Shown in pieces: positions 8,596-17,594 of a stretch of DNA of 64,000 nucleotides (position 1 is the first letter of the stretch; every line of letters begins with the position of its first letter). Both the position numbers and the translations under genes were made by a program. Under the pieces are notes generated by a model. The model ran no database searches. It was not told the DNA's origin and worked only from the letters and a program-made list of their open reading frames with translations. This stretch comes from Pseudomonas baetica (lineage in GTDB: Bacteria > Pseudomonadota > Gammaproteobacteria > Pseudomonadales > Pseudomonadaceae): positions 32,563-96,562 of the forward strand of contig NZ_JAIHLQ010000030.1 in assembly GCF_019733355.1 (NCBI RefSeq), given 5' to 3'.

Positions 8596-9966
8596 ATGAC
8601 AAAACCACGTTCGAAAAAGGCTCTATTCATCGGCCTGCCACTGGCCCTGGCAATCAGCGCCGGCGCAGGCTTTGCCGTTTGGCAACTCGGGTTCAAGGAC
8701 GACCTCGGCTACCCGGTCAAAGTCATGAAACAGGCCGATGAGCTGCACGAACGCATGCTCTCCTTCGACAGCCATGTCAGCCTGACGCAAAATTTCGGCA
8801 CCGACGGCCACGAAGCCGACAAGGACGGTGACGGCCAGTTCGATCTGGCCAAGGCCAACCGTGGACGTCTGTCGGGCGCTGCGCTGACCATCTTCGGCTG
8901 GCCGGAAATGTGGAACGGCCCGAATGCTCCTCACAAACCGACGCCCGGCTTCGTCGAAGAGGCGCGCAACCAGCAGGAGATCCGCTTCAAGATCATTTCC
9001 GGCATGGTCCGTGACTATCCCAATCAGGTCGCCATCGCCTACACCCCGGACGATTTCCGGCGCCTGCACGGCGAAGGCAAGTTCGTGATTTTCATCAGCA
9101 TGCTCAACGCCTATCCACTGGGCCACGACCTGAGCCTGCTGGACATGTGGACGGCACGCGGCATGCGCATGTTCGGCTTCAGCTACATCGGCAACAACGA
9201 CTGGGCCGATTCGTCGCGTCCGCTGCCGTTCCTCAATGACTCGCCGGACGCTCTCGATGGTCTCTCGGATCTGGGCAGGCAAGCGGTCAAGCGCCTGAAC
9301 GATCTGGGCGTGATCATCGACGTATCGCAGATGTCGACCAAGGCTCTTGAGCAAGTCGCGCAACTGAGCCGCACGCCACTGGTGGCTTCGCATTCGGCGC
9401 CGCGCGCGATGGTCGACATCCCGCGCAACCTCAGCGACAAGGAAATGCAGCTGATCAAGAACAGCGGCGGCGTCGTACAGATCGTCGCGTTCTCGCAGTA
9501 CCTGCGTCCGCTGACCCAGGAAACCCAGAACAAGCTCAACGAAATGCGCAAAGACTTTGATCTGCCGCCACTGCCGAACCTGGCCATGGCGCTGATGCCC
9601 GGTGATCCGATCATTGCCGCTTGGTCCGAGCAAAAGTTCGGCCAGTACGCCGGCCGCCTCTACGGGATCCTCGAACAAGAGCCGAAAGCCAGCCTCAAGG
9701 ATCTGGGGGACGCCATTGATTACGCGGTGCGCAAGATCGGTATCGACCATGTTGGGATCAGCTCCGATTTCAACGAGGGCGGCGGCGTCAAAGGTTTCGA
9801 GAACGTGGCAGAGATCCGCAACGTCACCGCCGAACTGATCTCGCGTGGTTATTCCGAAGCCGACATCGCCAAGCTCTGGGGAGGCAATTTCCTGCGAGTC
9901 TGGGATCAGGTCGAAAAAGCCGCGAAACCTTCGCTGGCCACGGCGCAGGAAACCGCCAAGCCATGA
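8596..9966 (+). CDS. pvdM: PvdM, membrane-dipeptidase-like pyoverdine maturation protein
   Basis: This 456-residue member of the renal (membrane) dipeptidase family is required in the periplasm for pyoverdine maturation, acting around ferribactin oxidation. The start MTKPRSKKALFIG gives an N-terminal signal or anchor segment. The peptidase M19 fold is visible in LSFDSHVSL, DVSQMSTKAL, VASHSAPRA and GIDHVGISSDF. The latter two regions carry the histidine and aspartate typical of metal or substrate binding. The long in-frame extension upstream is rejected because it runs through the PvdS promoter. The stop overlaps the pvdN start (ATGA). Confidence 0.92.
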   Translation: MTKPRSKKALFIGLPLALAISAGAGFAVWQLGFKDDLGYPVKVMKQADELHERMLSFDSHVSLTQNFGTDGHEADKDGDGQFDLAKANRGRLSGAALTIFGWPEMWNGPNAPHKPTPGFVEEARNQQEIRFKIISGMVRDYPNQVAIAYTPDDFRRLHGEGKFVIFISMLNAYPLGHDLSLLDMWTARGMRMFGFSYIGNNDWADSSRPLPFLNDSPDALDGLSDLGRQAVKRLNDLGVIIDVSQMSTKALEQVAQLSRTPLVASHSAPRAMVDIPRNLSDKEMQLIKNSGGVVQIVAFSQYLRPLTQETQNKLNEMRKDFDLPPLPNLAMALMPGDPIIAAWSEQKFGQYAGRLYGILEQEPKASLKDLGDAIDYAVRKIGIDHVGISSDFNEGGGVKGFENVAEIRNVTAELISRGYSEADIAKLWGGNFLRVWDQVEKAAKPSLATAQETAKP

Positions 9967-11243
9967 GCAATCGTCGTGACTTTCTGAAGCAGGCGGGGAT
10001 TCTCGCGGCGGCGCTGCCACTGGGGGCGAGCCTGCCGAGTGTCGCCAGTGCCTCAGCAGCCGCGCCGCTGCCACGCAACAAGTGGGCGCAGTTGCAGCAA
10101 CTGTTCGATCAGGATCCGGATTACCTGCACTTCTCCAATTTTTTGGTCACCTCGCACCCCAAACCCGTGCGCGACGCCATCGAAAAGCACCGCGCCGCCC
10201 TCGACAAAAACCCAGGCCTGGCGATGGACTGGGATCTGGGTGTGATCGAACAGCGCGAAGAAAACGTGCGGGTCTGGGCGGGTCGTTACCTGCAAGTCAA
10301 CGCGAAGCAGATCGCGCTGACCGGCAGCACCACCGAAGGCTTGGCGACGATTTACGGCGGCGCACATGTGCGCGCCGATCAGGAAATCCTCACCACCGTC
10401 CACGAGCATTACGCGACTCACACCATCCTCGCTTTGCGCACCGAACGCGACGGCACGCGGGTGCGCAAAATCCCTCTGTTCAAAGATGTGCACCGCGCCA
10501 GCAAAGCTGAAATCCTGGCCGCCATCGACAGCGCCATTCGCCCCGAAACCCGCGTGCTGGGGATGTGCTGGGTGCATTCGGGCAGCGGCCTGAAACTGCC
10601 GATCGGCGAGATCGGCGCCCTCGTCGACAAACACAACCGTGGGCGCAGTGACGCTAACCGAATCATTTATGTGGTGGATGGCGTTCACGGATTTGGCGTG
10701 GACGACCTGAGTTTCAAGCAGATGAACTGCGATTTTTTTATCGCCGGCACCCACAAATGGATGTTCGGCCCGCGCGGCACCGGCCTCATTTGCAGCCGTT
10801 TCGAAGAGGTCAGGTACATCACACCGATCATTCCAACGTTCTCCGAAGCGACAACGTTTTCCACCACCATGACCCCCGGTGGCTATCACGCGTTCGAACA
10901 CCGTTGGGCGCTGGACGAAGCGTTCAAGTTACACCTGCAATTGGGCAAGGCAGAGGTCGAGGCGCGCATTCACGCGCTTAACAGCTACCTGAAAAAACGC
11001 CTGCAACAACGCCCGTCAATTGAACTCGTCACGCCATTGAGCCCTGAGCTGTCCGCCGGCTTCACGTTCTTCCGGGTCAAGGGCAAGGACAGCGACAAGA
11101 TCGCTGCGCACCTGATGACCAATCGTGTGGTGGCCGATGCCGTCAACCGCGATGTCGGCCCGGTCATCCGCACAGCTCCGGGGCTGCTCAACGACGAAGC
11201 CCAAATCGACCGACTGCTGGCCGTGCTCGACCAAGCCCTTTGA
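9963..11243 (+). CDS. pvdN: PvdN, Tat-exported PLP enzyme for the pyoverdine side chain
   Basis: This 426-residue class V aminotransferase-fold protein is exported to the periplasm. PvdN is known to convert the glutamate side chain attached to the chromophore into succinamide. A Tat signal, NRRDFLKQAG, begins at residue 3. The PLP lysine is probably K265 in AGTHKWMFGPRG, and D239 in VVDGVHGFG would contact the cofactor pyridine nitrogen. The ATG overlaps the pvdM stop, implying coupled translation. Confidence 0.93.
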   Translation: MSNRRDFLKQAGILAAALPLGASLPSVASASAAAPLPRNKWAQLQQLFDQDPDYLHFSNFLVTSHPKPVRDAIEKHRAALDKNPGLAMDWDLGVIEQREENVRVWAGRYLQVNAKQIALTGSTTEGLATIYGGAHVRADQEILTTVHEHYATHTILALRTERDGTRVRKIPLFKDVHRASKAEILAAIDSAIRPETRVLGMCWVHSGSGLKLPIGEIGALVDKHNRGRSDANRIIYVVDGVHGFGVDDLSFKQMNCDFFIAGTHKWMFGPRGTGLICSRFEEVRYITPIIPTFSEATTFSTTMTPGGYHAFEHRWALDEAFKLHLQLGKAEVEARIHALNSYLKKRLQQRPSIELVTPLSPELSAGFTFFRVKGKDSDKIAAHLMTNRVVADAVNRDVGPVIRTAPGLLNDEAQIDRLLAVLDQAL

Positions 11244-11282
11244 TCCCGCGCGATCCCTTTTTCCTTTTAGCGAGACCCCGCA

Positions 11283-12191
11283 ATGAACAGTGAACTGCGT
11301 CGTTTTTCCTTGAAGGCCATGCCGGCGCTGATGCTCACCGCCCTCGCCATCAGCCTGCTGCCAGGCGCTGCCCACGCCGCCACGCCACCTGCGCCGGGCA
11401 AGGTGTTCAAGGACTGCAAGGACTGCCCGGAAATGGTCGTACTGCCCACCGGCACGTTCACCATGGGCACTCCGGATGACGAAGTCGGCCGCGAACCTGA
11501 CGAAGGCCCGATGCACCCGGTGACGTTTACCAACCCGCTGGCGATCAGCCGCTTTCAGATTTTGAAGAGCCAGTGGGACGCCTACCTCACCGACACCGGT
11601 TACAACATGCCCGACGGTGACACCCGCCCCGGTCGCGCCTGCAAGGCCGGCATTCCCGACTATCAGGGCAGCGACCCGAAAAAACAGTACACCGACAAGC
11701 ATCCGGCGGTGTGCATGGACTTCCCTGAAGTCGAGGCGTACGTGGCGTGGCTGTCGAAGAAAACCGGCAAGCAATATCGACTGGTCAGCGAATCCCTGCG
11801 TGAATACGCCGCCCGCGCCGGCAGCAGCGGCCCCTTCCCCTTCCCGTTCGATGAGGGCAAGGAATACAGCATCGCCAAACACGCCAACACCTACGGCGCC
11901 GCCGATGGCTACAACTTCACTGCGCCGGCCGGCAGCTTCCCGGCCAACGCCTTCGGCGTCTACGACATGCACGGCAACATCTATGAATGGACAGCCGATT
12001 GCTACAACGAAAACTACGTCGGTGCGCCCAGCGATGGCAGTGCCTGGTCGAGCGGCAAATGCGAAGTACGCCGCATACGCGGCAACGACTGGGGTGAGGC
12101 GCCAGTGTTCTCGCGCTCCGGCAATCGCAACGCGACCTACACCGACACGCGTGGCGACTGGATCGGCTTTCGCGTCGCCCGCGATCTGTAG
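11283..12191 (+). CDS. pvdO: PvdO, FGE-sulfatase-domain protein of chromophore maturation
   Basis: This 302-residue periplasmic protein carries a formylglycine-generating-enzyme/sulfatase-modifying domain. PvdO is known to catalyse the last oxidation of the pyoverdine chromophore after PvdP. A Sec-type signal peptide ends near AAHAATPP, about residue 36. Family motifs are VVLPTGTFTMGT, DFPEVEAYVAWLS, YDMHGNIYEWTADC and the C-terminal GFRVARDL. It follows pvdN after 39 bp with its own ribosome-binding region and is likely in the pvdMNO operon. Confidence 0.92.
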   Translation: MNSELRRFSLKAMPALMLTALAISLLPGAAHAATPPAPGKVFKDCKDCPEMVVLPTGTFTMGTPDDEVGREPDEGPMHPVTFTNPLAISRFQILKSQWDAYLTDTGYNMPDGDTRPGRACKAGIPDYQGSDPKKQYTDKHPAVCMDFPEVEAYVAWLSKKTGKQYRLVSESLREYAARAGSSGPFPFPFDEGKEYSIAKHANTYGAADGYNFTAPAGSFPANAFGVYDMHGNIYEWTADCYNENYVGAPSDGSAWSSGKCEVRRIRGNDWGEAPVFSRSGNRNATYTDTRGDWIGFRVARDL

Positions 12192-12205
12192 CGCTATCGC
12201 CCGGC

Positions 12206-12229
12206 TAAATTAGCCGTCCTGCCAGTCGT
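12206..12229 (+). promoter_or_regulatory. PvdS iron-starvation box for pvdE
   Basis: TAAAT at 12206-12210 and CGT at 12227-12229 are separated by 16 bases, in the 147-bp gap between pvdO and pvdE. It gives pvdE its own iron-starvation promoter. Confidence 0.85.
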
Positions 12230-12338
12230 TTTACAGGTGGGCGCCAACCGACACGGCGCGCCACCGCCCTCTACGTCATCCAGACGAAGCCCGCGAGTCA
12301 ATGCCGGCCTTCGCCGCTCTCTCAAGCAGGGAACCTCC

Positions 12339-13988
12339 ATGAGCAAACCAACACGCGGGGTGATCAATGAATTGTTCGCCCTGCTCAAACCCTTTCGGCT
12401 GATCGTCACCGGCGCGATCCTGCTCGGCATGGTCGGTGGTCTGAGCGTCACCGCATTACTGGCAACCATCAACAGCGTGCTGCACAGCGAAGGCGATCTG
12501 ACCGGCACCATGGTCGCGGTCTTCGCCGGCCTGTGCCTGATGGCCCTGACCACTTCGATTTTTTCCGACATTGGCACCAACTATGTCGGCCAACACATCA
12601 TCGCCAAGCTGCGCAAGGAACTGGGCGAGAAAGTCCTCTCGGCGCCGATCGAGCAGATCGAGCGCTACCGCAGCCATCGCCTGATTCCGGTGTTGACCCA
12701 CGACGTCGATACCATCAGCGACTTCGCGTTCGCATTCGCCCCGCTGGCGATTTCGATGACCGTGACCCTCGGGTGCATGGGTTATCTGGCGATGCTGTCG
12801 TGGCCGATGTTTCTGCTGACGGTGGTCGCCATTCTGATCGGCACGGTTGTTCAATACATTGCTCGCGGGCGCGGCATGCAGGGATTCATGAAGGCCCGCG
12901 ACTACGAAGACGAATTGCAGAAGAGCTACCACGCCGTCGCTGAGGGCGCCAAGGAGCTGCGCATCCATCGGCCGCGCCGGCACCGCATGTTTGTCTCGGG
13001 CATTGAAGGCACGGCGCACAAGATCTGCGACACCCAGGTGCGATCGGTGAACATATTCGTGATCGCCAAGACGCTCGGCTCGATGCTGTTCTTCGTCGTG
13101 ATCGGTCTTGCGTTGGGCCTGCAATCGCTTTGGCCGAGCGCCGATAAAGCGGTCATGAGCGGTTTTGTACTGGTGCTGCTGTATATGAAAGGCCCGCTCG
13201 AACACATCATTGCCGCGCTGCCGATTGTCAGTCGCGCGCAGATCGCGTTCCGCCGTATCGCCGAGTTGTCCGAGCAGTTTTCCTCACCCGAACCGCACCT
13301 GCTGCTCAACGATCAAGGCCATGAAAAGACAACGGTGCAGAGCCTGGAGCTGACCGACGTCTCGTACAGCTTTCCGACCGTACAAGGCGCGATCCCATTC
13401 CGTCTCGGGCCGGTGAACCTGAAGATCGAACAGGGTGACATCATCTTCATCGTGGGCGAGAACGGCTGCGGCAAAACCACCCTGATCAAACTGCTGCTGG
13501 GCCTGTACGCGCCGCAGCAAGGTGAAATCCGCCTCAACGAGCAGATCATCGACGCCACCACCCGTGACGATTACCGTCAACTGTTCACCACGATTTTCGC
13601 CGACTACTACCTGTTCGACGACGTGGTGCAGGGCGACACGCACATTCCGCAAGATGCCAACAAATATCTGGAGCGTCTGGAAATCGCGCACAAGGTCAGC
13701 GTGCGCGATGGCTCGTTCACTACCACCGACCTCTCGACCGGCCAACGCAAGCGTCTGGCCCTGATCAACGCGTGGCTGGAAGAACGGCCGGTACTGGTGT
13801 TCGACGAGTGGGCCGCCGACCAGGACCCGACCTTCCGCCGTATTTTCTATACCGAGCTGCTGCCTGACCTCAAGCGTCTGGGCAAAACCATCATCGTCAT
13901 TTCCCACGACGATCGTTACTTTGATGTCGCCGACCAACTGGTGCGCATGAACGCCGGCAAAGTGGTCACCGAGCTTCAACCCGCCTGA
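12339..13988 (+). CDS. pvdE: PvdE, cyclic-peptide-export ABC transporter (ferribactin exporter)
   Basis: This 549-residue fused membrane/ATPase exporter carries the acylated ferribactin precursor from cytoplasm to periplasm. Six predicted membrane segments occupy roughly residues 15-310. The ATPase has Walker A VGENGCGKTTL, signature LSTGQRKRL (a common variant in this subfamily) and Walker B VLVFDEWAADQDP, with D-E-W in place of the usual D-E-P/A. The start MSKPTRG was chosen because AGGGA precedes it; the 34-codon upstream extension has no family character. Confidence 0.92.
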   Translation: MSKPTRGVINELFALLKPFRLIVTGAILLGMVGGLSVTALLATINSVLHSEGDLTGTMVAVFAGLCLMALTTSIFSDIGTNYVGQHIIAKLRKELGEKVLSAPIEQIERYRSHRLIPVLTHDVDTISDFAFAFAPLAISMTVTLGCMGYLAMLSWPMFLLTVVAILIGTVVQYIARGRGMQGFMKARDYEDELQKSYHAVAEGAKELRIHRPRRHRMFVSGIEGTAHKICDTQVRSVNIFVIAKTLGSMLFFVVIGLALGLQSLWPSADKAVMSGFVLVLLYMKGPLEHIIAALPIVSRAQIAFRRIAELSEQFSSPEPHLLLNDQGHEKTTVQSLELTDVSYSFPTVQGAIPFRLGPVNLKIEQGDIIFIVGENGCGKTTLIKLLLGLYAPQQGEIRLNEQIIDATTRDDYRQLFTTIFADYYLFDDVVQGDTHIPQDANKYLERLEIAHKVSVRDGSFTTTDLSTGQRKRLALINAWLEERPVLVFDEWAADQDPTFRRIFYTELLPDLKRLGKTIIVISHDDRYFDVADQLVRMNAGKVVTELQPA

Positions 13989-14013
13989 TTGTGAAAAATT
14001 TGTAAAAAAAAGC

Positions 14014-14045
14014 GTTGAGTCTTTCCGGTTTTCGGAAGGCTCAAC
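14014..14045. terminator. Hairpin between pvdE and fpvA with an A-run on its left side
   Basis: The arms GTTGAG..TTTCCG and CGGAAG..CTCAAC form a stem of about 13 pairs with a T-rich loop. On the plus strand it could end the pvdE transcript, but the run of eight A is on its left. The classical hairpin-plus-T-run terminator is therefore read on the minus strand. The role is uncertain. Confidence 0.55.
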
Positions 14046-14061
14046 GTCTTACTTACAGTTA

Positions 14062-14076
14062 ATAGAAATAGTTCTC
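14062..14076 (-). promoter_or_regulatory. Weak Fur-like box upstream of fpvA
   Basis: Read on the minus strand, TGAGAACTATTTCTA matches the Fur 7-1-7 consensus at about 9 of 14 positions and sits some 30-40 bp upstream of the fpvA start. No TAAAT-N16-CGT box is present here, consistent with the receptor using FpvI instead of PvdS. This is a tentative site. Confidence 0.3.
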
Positions 14077-14104
14077 AGTCAACACTTTGAAGAGTAGAAG
14101 AACA

Positions 14105-16567
14105 ATGCCCGCACCGCACGGACTCCACCCGCTCGCCAAGGCTCTGCTGATCCGCAGCTCCTTACGTTCCACGTTGCCAGCGCTGTGCGCCATGGCTCTG
14201 ACCCTGCCATTGGCAGGCCAGGCTCAGGCCGCCGCCGTGGCGATCAATATTCCTGCGCAGTCGCTGGGGAGCGCTTTGCAGGAATTCGGTCGCCAGACCA
14301 ACCTTCAGGTGCTGTACAGCCCGGATGAAGTGAGTGGCCTGCGCAGCACCGCCGTCAACGGCAACCTGGAACCAACGGCCGCGATCGCCCAGTTGCTCAA
14401 TGGCACCGACATCGCCTACAGCGTGCAGGGCAACAACGTCGCATTGCGCGCCCGCAACGCCAACGGCGCCAGCCTGGATCTGGCACCGACCAACATTTCC
14501 GCCTCCGCGGAATCAGCCTGGGGTCCGGTCGACGGGATCGTCGCCAAGCGCAGCGCCTCGGGTTCGAAAACCGATACCGCGATCAAGGAAATTCCGCAGA
14601 CCATCAACGTCGTGACACAAGACGAAATCAAGATGCGCGGTTCGAAGTCGGTGACCGAAGCCCTGCTCTACACGCCAGGCATGACCGGCGGCGGTTTTGC
14701 AGACCGGGTGAAGATTTTCGACGAGCCAACCTCCCGTGGCTTTTCCCCTACCCCGCTTTACCTCGACGGCCTGCACATGCCTTATGGCGGCGGCAGCACC
14801 GGCGGTTCGCTGCAGATCGACCCGTACACCCTGGAGCGCGTCGAAGTGCTCAAGGGCCCCGCGTCGGTGCTTTACGGCCAGAACCAGCCTGGCGGTATCG
14901 TCAACATGGTCAGCAAGCGTCCGACCGCCACTGCGCTGCACGAAGTGAAGATCGGTGGCGGCAGCTATGACCGCAAATACGGAGCCTTCGACTTCGGTGG
15001 TCCGATTGACGATCAGGGCGAGTTCCTCTATCGCCTGACCGGCGTGTTCAACGACAGCAACTCGGCCATCGACTACGCCAGCCAGAACCGCATGTTGCTG
15101 GCGCCAAGCCTGACCTGGCTGCCGAACGACCGCACCACCATCACTGTCTTCGGCCAGTACCAGAAAGACCACGACGTACCGGAAGCCCAGGGTTTACCTG
15201 CGTTCGGCACGGTCAAGAGCACCTCGAACGGGCGTATCAGTCGCAGCCGGTTCATTGGCGAGCCGGACGTGAACAAGTACCACCGCGAGCAGTTCGTCCT
15301 CGGTTACGAAATCGCCCACGAACTCAACGACGTCTGGACCCTGAAACAGAACGCTCGTTACGCCGACGTCAACGACCAGTACGTGGCGCCGCTGCACGGT
15401 TATTCGTTCCCGACCAACCCGGTCACCGGCCTTAACGACAACAGCTACCAGAACCGATACGCGGTGGACTGGTCGCAGCACAACAAGGTTTACGGCATCG
15501 ATAACATCGCCCAGGCCAAGTTCAAGACTGCCGATATCGACCACACCGTGCTGTTGGGCGTGGACTACTACCACTTCAACTCGCAGTTCCTTGGCCTCTA
15601 CGACCGCACCGCGCCGGGTATCGACCTGTACAACCCGGTATATGGCAGCCAGATCAATTTCCGCCAGCCGTACAAATGGGACAACACCATCACGCAGACC
15701 GGCCTGTACGCTCAGGATCAACTGCGCTGGAATCAGTGGTTCCTGACCCTTGGCGGTCGTTATGACTTCGCTGAAACAGACAACAAGCAACCACTGACTC
15801 GCGGCCACACCAACCAGAAGGACGAGAAGTTCACCGGTCGTGCCGGCCTTGGCTATGAGTTTGAGAACGGCATCACGCCATACGTGAGCTACGCCGAATC
15901 GTTCCTGCCGCAAACCGGTACCGACATGGGCGGCGGCGCATTCGAACCGACCACCGGCAAGCAGTACGAAGTCGGTATCAAGTACGAGCCGACGTCCATC
16001 GATGGCTTCATTCAGGTTTCGGCCTACCAGATCGACCAGGACAACATGCTCACCTCGGACCTCAACAATCCGGGCTTCAGCACCCAGAGCGGCACCGTCC
16101 GCTCGCGTGGTGTCGAGTTGGAAGGCAAGGTCAATGTCACCCGCAACCTGCGCGTAATGGCGGCGGTGTCGCGTAACCAGACCAAGTGGGAGAAAGACAA
16201 CGACGGTCGTGAAGGTCGCACCCTGGCGATGCGTCCACCACTGACCGCGTCCGCTTGGGTCAACTACGACTTCGACAATTCCACTGCCCTGGCCGGTTTC
16301 GGTATGGGTCTGGGTGCACGCTACGTGCGCAGCAGCTACGGTTCGGACTACGAGTCGGACTCGTTCCAGATCCCGTCCTACACCGTGTATGACGCCATGG
16401 TCTCCTATGACCTGGAAAAATCGCCGCTGCACGTCAAAGGCGTGAAGCTGCAAGCCAACCTGCAGAACCTCACCGACGAGAAGTACGTTGCCGCGTGCAA
16501 CAGCACCCTCGACTGCTACTACGGCGAAGGCCGTACCATGACCGCCGACGTGACCTACAACTGGTAA
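14105..16567 (+). CDS. fpvA: TonB-dependent siderophore receptor with STN signalling domain, probable FpvA
   Basis: This 820-residue outer-membrane receptor probably takes up ferripyoverdine. After a signal peptide ending near GQAQAAA comes a secretin/TonB (STN) signalling domain at about 45-115, with LGSALQEFGRQTNLQVLYSPDEV, which would talk to an anti-sigma factor such as FpvR. The plug follows near 150-285, then a beta barrel ending in aromatic W. The N terminus MPAPHGL matches FpvA, while the barrel end (two cysteines before YYGEGR) looks like ferrichrome-type FhuA receptors. The ATG is preceded by AGAAGA; a TTG six codons earlier is possible. The STN domain and position beside pvdE support the FpvA role. 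Confidence 0.83.
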   Translation: MPAPHGLHPLAKALLIRSSLRSTLPALCAMALTLPLAGQAQAAAVAINIPAQSLGSALQEFGRQTNLQVLYSPDEVSGLRSTAVNGNLEPTAAIAQLLNGTDIAYSVQGNNVALRARNANGASLDLAPTNISASAESAWGPVDGIVAKRSASGSKTDTAIKEIPQTINVVTQDEIKMRGSKSVTEALLYTPGMTGGGFADRVKIFDEPTSRGFSPTPLYLDGLHMPYGGGSTGGSLQIDPYTLERVEVLKGPASVLYGQNQPGGIVNMVSKRPTATALHEVKIGGGSYDRKYGAFDFGGPIDDQGEFLYRLTGVFNDSNSAIDYASQNRMLLAPSLTWLPNDRTTITVFGQYQKDHDVPEAQGLPAFGTVKSTSNGRISRSRFIGEPDVNKYHREQFVLGYEIAHELNDVWTLKQNARYADVNDQYVAPLHGYSFPTNPVTGLNDNSYQNRYAVDWSQHNKVYGIDNIAQAKFKTADIDHTVLLGVDYYHFNSQFLGLYDRTAPGIDLYNPVYGSQINFRQPYKWDNTITQTGLYAQDQLRWNQWFLTLGGRYDFAETDNKQPLTRGHTNQKDEKFTGRAGLGYEFENGITPYVSYAESFLPQTGTDMGGGAFEPTTGKQYEVGIKYEPTSIDGFIQVSAYQIDQDNMLTSDLNNPGFSTQSGTVRSRGVELEGKVNVTRNLRVMAAVSRNQTKWEKDNDGREGRTLAMRPPLTASAWVNYDFDNSTALAGFGMGLGARYVRSSYGSDYESDSFQIPSYTVYDAMVSYDLEKSPLHVKGVKLQANLQNLTDEKYVAACNSTLDCYYGEGRTMTADVTYNW

Positions 16568-16586
16568 TACGTTCAGCGATCACTAA

Positions 16587-16612
16587 AGCGCCGACATCTG
16601 TCGGCGTTTTTC
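16587..16612 (+). terminator. Rho-independent terminator after fpvA
   Basis: CGCCGACA-TC-TGTCGGCG forms a perfect 8-bp stem with a 2-base centre and is followed by TTTTTC. It begins about 20 bp after the fpvA stop codon. Confidence 0.9.
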
Positions 16613-16692
16613 TTGCTTGATTGGGCTTGGCGGCCGTTGGGCCGACCATGCTCTTGTGGACTTTGTGAGTGTCCGTTTTTTGGGGGTTACGG

Positions 16693-17024
16693 CTGGCGGT
16701 TCCGCGCTTAGAGCGGGTCACTTTTACCAGACGCCGAAAAGGTGACCAAAAAGTCTTCTCCCTGACGTACGGCACTTCGCTGAAGCTCAGTGTTCCCTTC
16801 TTAGCGTCGGCTAGTGCCGAAGAACCTCGAAAGCGCAAGGCTATGCATGGCTTGCTGAGGGGGCAATGCTTGGATTGGGGTTGGGTTGGGGGCATATCCG
16901 TTGCTGCGGGTGTTGCCGCTGGCGGTTTCGCTTTTACAGCGACTCACTTTTCCAAACGCCGAAAAGTAAGCAAAAGGCTTTGCCCCCGGCGTACGGCACT
17001 TCGCTGAGGCTCAGTGTTCCCTCG
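16693..17024. repeat. Two direct imperfect copies of a ~105-bp intergenic repeat
   Basis: Copies at about 16693-16799 and 16919-17024 share blocks such as CACTTTT.CCA.ACGCCGAAAA and GTACGGCACTTCGCTGA, then AGCTCAGTGTTCCCT or GGCTCAGTGTTCCCT. No convincing gene is present between 16613 and 17594; short ORFs there are reading frames through repeats. Confidence 0.7.
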
Positions 17025-17042
17025 CTACGGTGTCCATCCGAG

Positions 17043-17494
17043 GGCATCGCCTCCGGTTTGCTTCGCTGCACCTCCTCTCGATGTGTGCGGCTTCGCCACA
17101 AGGCGCTGCGCGCCTACCCCCTGATGAACACCTTCGCTCGGCCTGCCGATGGGGCAAAAGAGCAAAAGCAACATCAAAAGCCAGAGCCAGAGCCAAAGCC
17201 AAAGCCAAAGCAGATCAAAAGATCGCAGCCTTCGGCAGCTCCAGGGAAATCGGCAGCCCCTTTACTCTGCTGTCAGACCGCTTTCGCGAGCAAGCTCGCC
17301 CCCACAGAAAATCAAAAGCCGACCGCACGCTCTTCCACCACTCATCACAATGAGCGTTAGCTCGAGTAAAGCTCTTGATCTCAAAGGCCCGTCGGCAGGC
17401 TGAGAGCAGGGATTGATCCGGTGGTGGGAGCGCAGCGACCGTTCGACGGAGTCGAACACATCGAGAGGAGGTGCAGCTAAGCAAACCGCAGGCG
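17043..17494. repeat. Long imperfect inverted repeat in the fpvA-DMT intergenic region
   Basis: The left arm (about 17043-17154) contains GGTTTGCTTCGCTGCACCTC, and the right arm (about 17387-17494) contains nearly the reverse complement, GAGGTGCAGCTAAGCAAACC. The outer parts also pair around CCTGCCGAtGGG. A small perfect inverted repeat, GATTGATCCGG at 17411-17421 and CCGGATCAATC at 17502-17512, is nested at the right arm. A single REP half (about 17278-17307) lies inside. Confidence 0.65.
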
Positions 17495-17594
17495 AATGCC
17501 CCCGGATCAATCCAGCAGCGAGGGCCGAACGTCAGGGCGCAACCTTAAGAAGCCGTTACCGCAGCAACGGATATTCACTCAATCAAACAGCCAG

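Noticed and set aside
11016..11972. Long open frames opposite pvdN/pvdO and other real genes (several over 200 codons)
   Set aside because: They are antisense shadows in GC-rich coding DNA. They lack ribosome-binding sites and recognisable motifs, and each lies opposite a gene with clear family signatures.
16669..17510. Several overlapping ORFs of 60-190 codons after fpvA
   Set aside because: They read through direct and inverted repeats, have biased low-complexity content (for example repeated S-Q or K-P-K) and no family similarity.
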